Made by a program: the position numbers and the translations under genes. The notes beneath the pieces were generated by a model. That model had not been told where the DNA came from and searched no databases. It saw only the letters and a list, made by a program, of their open reading frames with translations. Below are positions 16,553 to 23,593 of a stretch of 32,231 nucleotides of DNA, in pieces (the first letter of the stretch is position 1; the number at the start of each line of letters is the position of its first letter). The stretch covers positions 1 to 32,231 of the forward strand of contig QCEW01000017.1 of assembly GCA_003280445.1 (NCBI GenBank). The letters are read 5' to 3'. Origin of the DNA: Prochlorococcus sp. AG-363-A03 (GTDB lineage: Bacteria; Cyanobacteriota; Cyanobacteriia; PCC-6307; Cyanobiaceae).

Positions 16553-18349
16553 TTAGATGGTTGTTAGACCTTTTTCTTGCAAATCAGAAAGTTGCGAATA
16601 AAGTCCGCCTAAAGCCCTCAACTCTTCATGAGTACCTTGCTCAATTAGACTTCCTTTTCTCATTACAAGTATGCGATCAGAAGCTTCTATTGTCGCTAAT
16701 CTATGGGCGATTACTAGCGCTGTCCTTTTCTCTAACAATCTATCAAGATCTCTTTGCAAAGTCGCCTCAGTTGATGGGTCCATAAAAGCAGTTGCCTCAT
16801 CCATAATTAATACTTTTGGATCTCTTATTGCAACTCGTGCAATAGACAAAAGTTGCCTCTCACCTGAAGAAAGATTTCCTCCTCTTTCTCGGATATAAGT
16901 ATCCAATCCATTTGGCAACTTTTTCAATAAAGTATTTAGGCCTAAGTCACTACATATATCTTTCAAGTGTTGATTATCTATTGAAGAGTCTAAACGAATA
17001 TTATCAGCAACATTTCCGCTAAATAGGAAAGTATCTTGAAGAACAACTCCAAGCTGTTTCCTTAAGGAATCGATAGGTATATTTTTAATGTTTTGACCAT
17101 CTATGTATATGTTGCCCCTTTGAGGTTCATAAAGTCTACATAATAATCTAATTAAGGTAGTTTTCCCCGAACCAGTTGGTCCTACAAGAGCAACATGCTC
17201 GCCAGGTTTAATTTTGAAACTTAAATCATTTATTATTGGTTCATCTTCTCTATAAAAAAAACTTACGTTTTCAAATAAGACCTCCCCACAAACAATTTTG
17301 CTTGAATTTATTAATTTTTTATTCACTGCCTTAGGTTTGATTTGATCATAAATCTCGATTTTTTTCTCAAGCAATTCACTTATTCTTTCAACTGCTGTTA
17401 AGCCTCCCTGTATTTGAGTAAATCTCTCTGCCAACTGTCTTAGTGGTTCAAATAGCCTTTGTGAATAAAGAATAAATGTCGTAAGGGTTCCTAATCCCAT
17501 TGCTCCTGCAGTAACCATGTAACCTCCAAGAGAAATAACTAAAGCAACTGCTGCCAATGAGACCCATTCAATAAATGCAGAAATACTACTGTCGTAAAAG
17601 ATGGTACCGTTTACAGCATTTTTATAATTAGTTCCAGTTTTAAAGAAGTTTTGACCGTTCAATGATTGTCTTCTAAACATTTGAACAACTTCGAGGCCTT
17701 GTAGATTCTCCTGAAAGTTTGCATTCAATTGGGAAAGTTCTTCTCTAACTTTATAATTTTGTTTTCGATAACGTTTTTGTAGCCATAGTATAAATAATGT
17801 TACTGGTATTTGAACTATCAAAAGTAGAATACCTAATCTCCATTCAATTAGAATCATAGTTATTGATATAACTATAAGACTTACAAAGTCAGCTAAAACA
17901 CCTACAGCTCCACTACCAAAAACTTCTGATAATGCATCAACATCACTAGTTAATCTTGTAAGCAATTTACCAACAGGCATTTTGTCATGAAAACGCAACG
18001 ACAATGACATGGAATGAGAAAATAAATCATTCCTAATGCGCGCAGTCAGCCTCTGACCTACAGACTGAATATTGTATGACTGAAATCCCTGCAATCCAAG
18101 TCTTAGTATGACTGTTATGAATAATATTCCTACTATAAACCTAATTGACAATTGATTAGACAAGTTATCAAACAACGGTACTGTTTCCTCTCCTCTTAAA
18201 ACAGAAATAGCTTGACCTACTAGAAGAGGTTGAATTGCACCCGCTAATGCGACAGGTATTAAAATTAAAAGTATAAGAACCAAACGTTTTCTCTCTTTTT
18301 TTAAATACTTTCCAAGCTTCTTAACTCTTCGAAAATCATTTTTTGCCAT
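16553..18349 (-). CDS. ABC exporter, fused permease and ATPase (MsbA/lipid-exporter type)
   Basis: A 598-residue half-transporter that would act as a dimer in the membrane. The permease half (about 1-320) has roughly six membrane segments, starting with LVLILLILIPVALAGAIQPL, and the coupling region HDKMPVGKLLTRLTSDVDAL. The ATPase half has Walker A GPTGSGKTT, Q-loop VLQDTFLFSG, signature NLSSGERQLLSIAR (LSSGE in place of LSGGQ), Walker B VLIMDEATAFMDP and the switch histidine VIAHRLAT. Substrate cannot be predicted. The start ATG shares one base with the hisG stop (TGATG), so it is translationally coupled to hisG. Confidence 0.93.
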   Translation of the reverse strand: MAKNDFRRVKKLGKYLKKERKRLVLILLILIPVALAGAIQPLLVGQAISVLRGEETVPLFDNLSNQLSIRFIVGILFITVILRLGLQGFQSYNIQSVGQRLTARIRNDLFSHSMSLSLRFHDKMPVGKLLTRLTSDVDALSEVFGSGAVGVLADFVSLIVISITMILIEWRLGILLLIVQIPVTLFILWLQKRYRKQNYKVREELSQLNANFQENLQGLEVVQMFRRQSLNGQNFFKTGTNYKNAVNGTIFYDSSISAFIEWVSLAAVALVISLGGYMVTAGAMGLGTLTTFILYSQRLFEPLRQLAERFTQIQGGLTAVERISELLEKKIEIYDQIKPKAVNKKLINSSKIVCGEVLFENVSFFYREDEPIINDLSFKIKPGEHVALVGPTGSGKTTLIRLLCRLYEPQRGNIYIDGQNIKNIPIDSLRKQLGVVLQDTFLFSGNVADNIRLDSSIDNQHLKDICSDLGLNTLLKKLPNGLDTYIRERGGNLSSGERQLLSIARVAIRDPKVLIMDEATAFMDPSTEATLQRDLDRLLEKRTALVIAHRLATIEASDRILVMRKGSLIEQGTHEELRALGGLYSQLSDLQEKGLTTI

Positions 18350-18993
18350 CAGAATTTAGTCTGAGATTGGATTTGAATTGAATCAATAATTTCTTGAAGG
18401 GGGCCTTTATCAAGTCTCAGGGATAGTGGATGTCCAACCAGCCGAGCACTTGATTTAAAAAGTTCTTCAATTTCTATAAGCCCATTATCTCTAAGAGTAC
18501 GACCAGTCGCGACTAAATCAACGATTGCTTCAGCCATACCTGTTATGGGACCCAGTTCAACTGATCCACTCAAATGTACCAACTGAACGGGCAAATCAAT
18601 TTGATCAAAAAAATTCTTTGCGCAGTTTGTAAATTTACTTGCCACGCGGCAGTTTGGTGGCAAGTCAGAAGCACTCAAATAACCACTGCTCGATTTAACT
18701 GCAACAGACATATGACACTCTCCAAAACCAAGATCTACTAAATTAGCTACTTGCAATTTCTGCTCTTGTAAAACATCAAAACCGACTATTCCCAGTTGCG
18801 CCTGGCCATAAGATACGTAGACAGGAACATCGCTGTTTCGAACCAAAAGAGCTTTCGCTCGTCCACAAACTGAAGGAACCATCAATTGCCTATTGCTATC
18901 TTCTAAAACAGCAGAGAAATCAAGTCCAACGTCAGAAAACATTGAGACTGATTCCCTCAACAAAGCACCTTTAGCTAAAGCAACAGTAAACAT
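18349..18993 (-). CDS. hisG: ATP phosphoribosyltransferase, short form
   Basis: First enzyme of histidine synthesis: joins ATP and PRPP. At 214 residues it is the short form, which lacks the C-terminal regulatory domain and needs HisZ; hisZ is not in this window. Visible: [17 protein letters not shown] at the N-terminus, [43 protein letters not shown] and the PRPP loop [12 protein letters not shown]. It is transcribed away from the glyoxalase II gene across 50 bases and overlaps the ABC exporter by one base. Confidence 0.96.
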   Translation of the reverse strand: MFTVALAKGALLRESVSMFSDVGLDFSAVLEDSNRQLMVPSVCGRAKALLVRNSDVPVYVSYGQAQLGIVGFDVLQEQKLQVANLVDLGFGECHMSVAVKSSSGYLSASDLPPNCRVASKFTNCAKNFFDQIDLPVQLVHLSGSVELGPITGMAEAIVDLVATGRTLRDNGLIEIEELFKSSARLVGHPLSLRLDKGPLQEIIDSIQIQSQTKF

Positions 18994-19043
18994 GAAAAAA
19001 ACTATTGGGGTGGACTTTAACTATTCCATTAACTAGATAAACA

Positions 19044-19799
19044 ATGTTAGAGAAAAAAAGCGAGTTCACTATTTACCCAATCACTGTCTTACAGGACAAT
19101 ATCGTATGGGTATGGGTCCACAATTGCAATGCAGTGGTAGTAGATCCTTCGATCTCGGGCCCAGTAGAAAAATGGCTTTTAGAAAAAGAGCTAACATTAA
19201 AAGCTATTCTTCAGACACATCATCACGATGACCATATTGGTGGTACACAAAAGTTAATCAGAAGATGGCCGGATGCAAAGGTAATTGCATCAAAAAAAGA
19301 ACTTATAAGAATCCCTTTTCAAACATTTTCGGTTGATGATAATGATATCTTTCATTTAATGGATAGTGAGATCAAAGTTATCGAAGTACATGGTCATACT
19401 AACAACCACATAGCTTTTTATGTAACAAAGAAAAACGCTAAATATAATATATTATTTCCTGGAGATACTGTTTTTGGTGGGGGTTGTGGTCGCCTTCTAG
19501 AAGGAACTCCGTCTCAAATGTTTGAAAGTTTGTATAAACTTAACTCTCTACCAGAAAACACTAAAATATACTCTGCTCATGAATATACAGAAAACAATTT
19601 AAAATGGGCATTAACTTTAGAGTCTAACAATATTTCTATTCTCGAAAGATTAAAACGAGTTCAAGATAAGCGTCAGAAGGGAATACCTAGTCTCCCATCA
19701 ACAATTTCTGAAGAAAGAAAAACAAATCTATTTTTAAGAGCCAAAAATGTCGAAGAATTTACAATGCTAAGAGAGCACAAAGATAGTTGGAAATGTTAA
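19044..19799 (+). CDS. gloB: Hydroxyacylglutathione hydrolase (glyoxalase II)
   Basis: Metallo-beta-lactamase-fold hydrolase of 251 residues that turns S-lactoylglutathione into lactate and glutathione, second step of methylglyoxal detoxification. Binuclear metal motif THHHDDHIGG, then HGHTNNHIAF, FPGDTVFGGGCGR and SAHEYTENN supply the histidine and aspartate ligands. The C-terminal part (LPSTISEERKTNLFLRA) is the glutathione-binding helical domain. Length is usual. It heads a plus-strand run with ridA and the DUF3136 gene. Confidence 0.95.
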   Translation: MLEKKSEFTIYPITVLQDNIVWVWVHNCNAVVVDPSISGPVEKWLLEKELTLKAILQTHHHDDHIGGTQKLIRRWPDAKVIASKKELIRIPFQTFSVDDNDIFHLMDSEIKVIEVHGHTNNHIAFYVTKKNAKYNILFPGDTVFGGGCGRLLEGTPSQMFESLYKLNSLPENTKIYSAHEYTENNLKWALTLESNNISILERLKRVQDKRQKGIPSLPSTISEERKTNLFLRAKNVEEFTMLREHKDSWKC

Positions 19800-19844
19800 A
19801 TTCTAATTTAAGTATCAAAACTCTTAATTCAAGACTAATCATTC

Positions 19845-20252
19845 ATGAAAAGTTCAGCTATAGAGCCAATTGAAACAAATTCCGCGCCTAAACCAGTTGG
19901 CCCCTACAACCAAGCTGTTTTAGTGGAAAACTGGTTGTATTGCTCAGGACAAATTGCTATAGACCCTTCAACTGGGGTAATGATCGGGAATGGAAATATA
20001 GAAGAAGAAACTAGACAGGTTTTAAAAAATTTAATGGCCGTAGTTGAAGCCGCTGGTGGAAAAAATTCAAATGTAGTAAGAACAACCATTTATTTAACTG
20101 ATTTAAATGACTTCGCAAAAGTAAATGCTATTTATGCAGAAACCTTTTGCGAAAAAGCTAGCCCAGCAAGAGCATGCGTTGAAGTATCGAATCTTCCTAA
20201 GGGTGGAAAAATTGAGATAGATTGCATAGCCTGGCTAGGAAAGGAAAAATAA
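19845..20252 (+). CDS. ridA: RidA-family 2-iminobutanoate/2-iminopropanoate deaminase
   Basis: A 135-residue YjgF/YER057c/UK114 protein that hydrolyses reactive enamines/imines released by PLP enzymes. Visible: NSAPKPVGPYNQAVLVENWLY... core as SAPKPVGPYNQA, CSGQIAIDP, RTTIYLTDLNDFAKVNAIY, and PARACVEVSNLPKGGKIEID with the conserved active-site arginine and glutamate. The family signature ends EIDCIAW. Length matches the trimeric RidA form, with an N-terminal tail of a few residues. Confidence 0.95.
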   Translation: MKSSAIEPIETNSAPKPVGPYNQAVLVENWLYCSGQIAIDPSTGVMIGNGNIEEETRQVLKNLMAVVEAAGGKNSNVVRTTIYLTDLNDFAKVNAIYAETFCEKASPARACVEVSNLPKGGKIEIDCIAWLGKEK

Positions 20253-20305
20253 AAAACCACTTTGTGACGAAAAAAGAGCTTGCCACTTTGCTAATTGGCC
20301 CCTTT

Positions 20306-20341
20306 ATTGTCTAAATTAATAATTGATTCGCAATAGACAAT
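20306..20341. promoter_or_regulatory. Perfect 8-bp inverted repeat ending in a start codon
   Basis: ATTGTCTA (20306-20313) is the exact inverse complement of TAGACAAT (20334-20341), with a 20-base AT-rich spacer. The right arm runs into the ATG at 20340. A TTGGCC (20295-20300) and TAATAA (20317-20322) with 16-base spacing could form a sigma-70-like promoter that overlaps the left arm. The element could be an operator or an RNA hairpin that hides the start site. Confidence 0.45.
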
Positions 20342-20570
20342 GTCCACTGCCAAGTTGACTATTGGCGAACTAGAAGCAGGATACCCTCTCTACTGCAAAG
20401 CACTTAGGAGGCTCTTGCAACAAGGACGTACCTCTGATCAAATTCAAAGAACAGTTTGCTGGAGTCATTTGGAGACTCTTAATCGTTGTTTGCCAGGAAG
20501 ATATAAAACACCCTCTTATCTAATGGCATTAATCAAAAGAGATCTAGAACAACCAAAAGAAGAAGATTAA
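20340..20570 (+). CDS. DUF3136 protein
   Basis: A 76-residue soluble protein of a family I know only from cyanobacteria (DUF3136). The sequence is compact and helical: LTIGELEAGYPLYCKALRRL, QRTVCWSHLETLNRCLPGRY and PSYLMALIKRDLEQP. No known catalytic motif is visible, and the function is not established. It has no Shine-Dalgarno site; an inverted repeat covers its ATG. Its last four bases overlap the convergent acRAF gene. Confidence 0.83.
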   Translation: MSTAKLTIGELEAGYPLYCKALRRLLQQGRTSDQIQRTVCWSHLETLNRCLPGRYKTPSYLMALIKRDLEQPKEED

Positions 20571-20830
20571 TTTTCTTGATGTTTATTTAAATAATCTATT
20601 TTACTTGCGAAATCATGGTCATCTTTTGATATTTCCTCTTTTTCATTATTTTCTAAAGGCCTGATAGTTATATTTGCATAGGTCTTCCCAAAACTTATAT
20701 CTGGGAAACGATTGACCTCCTCACAAAAATCACCTAAGGCATCGAGAAAATCTCTATTTTTTTCATAGGATTGAAATTCAAATCTTTTTTCTAGACACTC
20801 TGGTCTTTTTTTTTGTCTCCATCCTTCCAT
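20567..20830 (-). CDS. Alpha-carboxysome Rubisco assembly factor acRAF (pterin dehydratase-like)
   Basis: An 87-residue member of the 4a-hydroxytetrahydrobiopterin dehydratase (PCD) fold family. The dehydratase core is visible as DALGDFCEEVNRFPDISFGK and YANITIRP. In active dehydratases the central motif holds two histidines before a proline; here the residues are Arg-Phe-Pro, so catalysis is probably lost. That loss, and its place at the end of the carboxysome operon, match acRAF, which assists form IA Rubisco assembly in alpha-carboxysome organisms. The C-terminal tail is charged and differs from enzymatic PCDs. It starts 75 bases after the csoS1E-like gene. Confidence 0.82.
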   Translation of the reverse strand: MEGWRQKKRPECLEKRFEFQSYEKNRDFLDALGDFCEEVNRFPDISFGKTYANITIRPLENNEKEEISKDDHDFASKIDYLNKHQEN

Positions 20831-20905
20831 GAAAAAAACATATCTTTTATAAAAACTACTACATCGTGAATTGATTGAAGAAAAAAATTAAAAATTTAAA
20901 CTTAC

Positions 20906-21454
20906 TCAGCTTCTCCTTTTTGCTCCACTACTTTTCAGTACTGGCTCAACCTCGACATGAGGTCGGGCAATAATGTGGGCAGCAACCAATCCATCCCCGA
21001 CCCGTTCGCAAGCATCAGCTCCTGCTCTCACAGAAGCATTTACAGCACCAGTCTCACCTCGAACCATTACGGTTACATATCCTCCACCAACGAGTTCCTT
21101 AACGATCAAATTAACTTCTGCAGCTTTTGTCATCGCATCGGCCGCTTCAATTGCTGGTACCAATCCACGAGTCTCTATCATTCCTAGTGCAATACCAGAG
21201 TTTGAATTACTCTCAAAACCTTTATCGTTTCCGATTGGTTTTTCAGTTGAAGCAGCACCTCTAGAACCATTAGATAGATTTTTAGCGCTAGGAATATCTT
21301 TAGTACTAGATGTTTTTTCGGTTGAGGAAGACTGTATCTTCGAAGAAGTTTTTGTTTGAGTAGTTGAATTTATAGGAGTAATATCAACTACTTGATCTTT
21401 AGGCTTAATAGTTTTATTACTACTTTTTTGTCGACGATTTGAAGAGTTAGTCAT
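20906..21454 (-). CDS. csoS1E: Extended BMC-H carboxysome shell protein (CsoS1E-like)
   Basis: A 182-residue shell protein: a hexamer-forming BMC-H domain (about residues 87-173) preceded by some 86 residues rich in Ser, Thr, Lys and Asn, with no predicted fold and a net positive charge. The BMC domain is identical to CsoS1 of this window at 79 of 87 positions by hand alignment. Changes include Arg to Asn, Gly to Val, Arg to Lys and Phe to Leu in the segment after TKAAEV, and Arg to Val after IARPH. The tail ends SGAKRRS. The extension may face one side of the shell and contact cargo or the cytoplasm; that is inference. CsoS1E is a name used for such proteins in marine picocyanobacteria; I did not compare with a reference. 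Confidence 0.8.
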   Translation of the reverse strand: MTNSSNRRQKSSNKTIKPKDQVVDITPINSTTQTKTSSKIQSSSTEKTSSTKDIPSAKNLSNGSRGAASTEKPIGNDKGFESNSNSGIALGMIETRGLVPAIEAADAMTKAAEVNLIVKELVGGGYVTVMVRGETGAVNASVRAGADACERVGDGLVAAHIIARPHVEVEPVLKSSGAKRRS

Positions 21455-21499
21455 AGTTTAAGAATTTATAAAATTAAGCTTTATTGAATAGTGCTGAAA

Positions 21500-21751
21500 C
21501 TAATCATCAGGTGACCAATTATCAATAATCCCACCAATGGTTAAATCAGTTTGAATATTTGGGTTTGGACATCCCCACCTCGCAGCGGTCCCTGTTGCTG
21601 TAAAAACCCAATTACCTTCCCGCGCACCGACAGGGTCAACAGCCACAAGTCTTTTACCTTTGTTATTGCACAATATTCTTAAATGCATATGTCCTAAACC
21701 TTCCACTCTCTGTGAACATACCAACCGTCCCATAACTTGCATGATCTCCAT
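21500..21751 (-). CDS. csoS4B: Carboxysome vertex protein CsoS4B (BMC-P pentamer)
   Basis: An 83-residue EutN/CcmL-type protein; pentamers close the twelve vertices of the icosahedral shell. Conserved segments are MQVMGRLVCSQRVEGLGHMH, LVAVDPVGAREGNWVF, and LTIGGIIDNW at the end. I set the start at the ATG at 21751: it overlaps the csoS4A stop by one base (TAATG) and has a good GGAGGAG eight or so bases upstream inside csoS4A. A longer frame is open upstream but reads as out-of-frame csoS4A. Confidence 0.94.
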   Translation of the reverse strand: MEIMQVMGRLVCSQRVEGLGHMHLRILCNNKGKRLVAVDPVGAREGNWVFTATGTAARWGCPNPNIQTDLTIGGIIDNWSPDD

Positions 21752-22026
21752 TATTTTGCTCCTCCTGGAATCTGTTGTTGAGTCTCTGGATCCCAATGAT
21801 CAATAATCCCAACAATGGTTAAATCACTTGGATAAGACTTACTTCCAGCAGCTTCGCGAGCGGCGGAGCTTCCTACACATATCACCCAATCATCTGGTTT
21901 ACATCCAACAGCATCAACAGCAACTTTTTTTGAGCTGCCATCTAATACAACCTGTAAATGCTTATGTTCAAAGCCTGGGATACGATTGGTTGAGACAAGT
22001 GGTTTGAGAACTTTACAAATGAGCAT
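21751..22026 (-). CDS. csoS4A: Carboxysome vertex protein CsoS4A (BMC-P pentamer)
   Basis: A 91-residue pentameric vertex protein paralogous to CsoS4B. Visible: MLICKVLKPLVSTNRIPGFE, VAVDAVGCKPDDWVICVGSS and LTIVGIIDHW. It starts directly after the csoSCA TAA stop with no spacer, behind an AGGAGG site, and its stop overlaps the csoS4B start by one base. Translation coupling in this row (SCA-4A-4B) should keep the low-copy vertex proteins in fixed ratio. Confidence 0.96.
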   Translation of the reverse strand: MLICKVLKPLVSTNRIPGFEHKHLQVVLDGSSKKVAVDAVGCKPDDWVICVGSSAAREAAGSKSYPSDLTIVGIIDHWDPETQQQIPGGAK

Positions 22027-23586
22027 TTAGTGAGCCTCCTGAGTGACTGGATCGAGGGAAGAACCTACAACTTCTGCAGGAGCCTTTTTATCTCGATCTC
22101 GAATAGTAAGAAATGTGTGTAGTGAACCATCATCTATTAAATCTCGATAACGAGACTTAATAGCCTGGTTAATTCTATGACAATCAGATAATGCTCTATT
22201 TCTTGCATGAGGAACACTGCCTGAGTAATCAAAGCGAATGACAATAGGGATTGGCAAACTCCTAGAGATATTGAGACCTGTAAAAATTTTTACTCCTACG
22301 TCGAGATCAGGAGCTCCTTGTTCAACAGTCTCCAAATGAGCAAAATAAGTAAGATTCCTTAAATGAACTTCTTTAAAACCAATACCCACACCAATAAACC
22401 TCTCAGCATGACCCGCATCTTGATAGCTTCCGGAATGAAAATTCTTCACATAGTCAATTTGAGAAATATTATTTGAAATAAGCTTTGTGATAAATGTGAC
22501 CATATTTGGATCGGTTTCTCCAGGACAAACACTTTTGACATTTTCTTGGATTTTTTGAAGAGCCTCCTCGGCATTTAGAAATTGAGTCTCTTTGTATATT
22601 TCATTTGCACAAACCCATGATTTCAAATCAACTTCATTGATTTTTGAAGGAGTATGAATTCTTATAGCGTCTGTATCTGTGTCAATACCAATTAAAAGCA
22701 AATCAACGGATGCACCACAACAAAAACTATTTTCGACTGCTTCTCTAAAATCTAATAATCGCTGTAAGCCTTCTGATGCTGCTAACTCATCATTACTACC
22801 ATGAGCAGCACAACCTTGGTGTGTAGGGTCAACAGAACTAAAATGATAAATTACTGATTTTAAATATCTTGTTGGCTCAGTTGCAGAATTAGGAGTTGAC
22901 TCTCTATATCTACTATGTTCAGTTTTAATCCAACGATTAACTGTTTTTTCGATATCAAATAGTGCACCTGCATGAGAACGCCTCCTAACAGAACTAAAAG
23001 GTATACGTAATGCATAAGAGATTGCATGAGCTAATCGACCATCAGCACAAGGAGTTATATCTAAAAGATGAAAGCCACATTGATAAAGGAAAGACTGAAA
23101 AGATTTGGCATATTGACTATTCTCAGATCCCTCTATTGGATCTGAATCAAAAAATTCATTACTAGTCAATTGGTGTGATTGAAAAACACACCATGCAAAC
23201 AATGCACTTATATCAACACTTCCAACCCAAGCCTTTTCAAGTATATGTTGTGGCAATTCATAACCTAATTCTGCTTGACATAAACTTTGTGCTCTTTCCA
23301 CAAAATTCAAATCATTTTGAAGACTAGAGACTCTTTTTAAAAGAGGGACGATATTATCAAATCGATCTTTAACCTTATTTTCGTATTGATTTAACTTCTG
23401 ATTTTCTAGAGAATTGGTTAATGGATGATCAGTGGATAAAGAGCTAATATTTTTTATTTCATCGGAGAAAGATTTAGTGGTTTTAATAACTCTAGAATTC
23501 AAGTTCTGGGTCTCTAGGTCTTTAAATCTCTTCATAGGAGCTGTAGGCCCACTACGAGATTTCTTGGCCAAATTACGATAGGCCAT
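22027..23586 (-). CDS. csoSCA: Carboxysomal carbonic anhydrase CsoSCA
   Basis: Beta-type carbonic anhydrase (519 residues; old name CsoS3) inside the carboxysome, which turns bicarbonate into CO2 next to Rubisco. The zinc site can be read by analogy with the Halothiobacillus enzyme: Cys180-x-Asp182-x-Arg184 in TPCADGRLAHA, His248 in IYHFSS and Cys259 in HQGCAAHG, eleven residues apart as expected. The first 100 residues are polar and likely disordered, in keeping with CsoS2/Rubisco binding through the N-terminus. A degenerate second CA-like domain fills the C-terminal half, ending in a polar tail. It starts seven bases after csoS2, with AGAGGT as a weak ribosome binding site. Confidence 0.96.
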   Translation of the reverse strand: MAYRNLAKKSRSGPTAPMKRFKDLETQNLNSRVIKTTKSFSDEIKNISSLSTDHPLTNSLENQKLNQYENKVKDRFDNIVPLLKRVSSLQNDLNFVERAQSLCQAELGYELPQHILEKAWVGSVDISALFAWCVFQSHQLTSNEFFDSDPIEGSENSQYAKSFQSFLYQCGFHLLDITPCADGRLAHAISYALRIPFSSVRRRSHAGALFDIEKTVNRWIKTEHSRYRESTPNSATEPTRYLKSVIYHFSSVDPTHQGCAAHGSNDELAASEGLQRLLDFREAVENSFCCGASVDLLLIGIDTDTDAIRIHTPSKINEVDLKSWVCANEIYKETQFLNAEEALQKIQENVKSVCPGETDPNMVTFITKLISNNISQIDYVKNFHSGSYQDAGHAERFIGVGIGFKEVHLRNLTYFAHLETVEQGAPDLDVGVKIFTGLNISRSLPIPIVIRFDYSGSVPHARNRALSDCHRINQAIKSRYRDLIDDGSLHTFLTIRDRDKKAPAEVVGSSLDPVTQEAH

Positions 23587-23593
23587 TGACTAT

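Noticed and set aside
20973-21359. 128-codon plus-strand ORF opposite csoS1E
   Set aside because: It mirrors the repetitive coding of the real shell gene on the other strand and has no start signal or family match.
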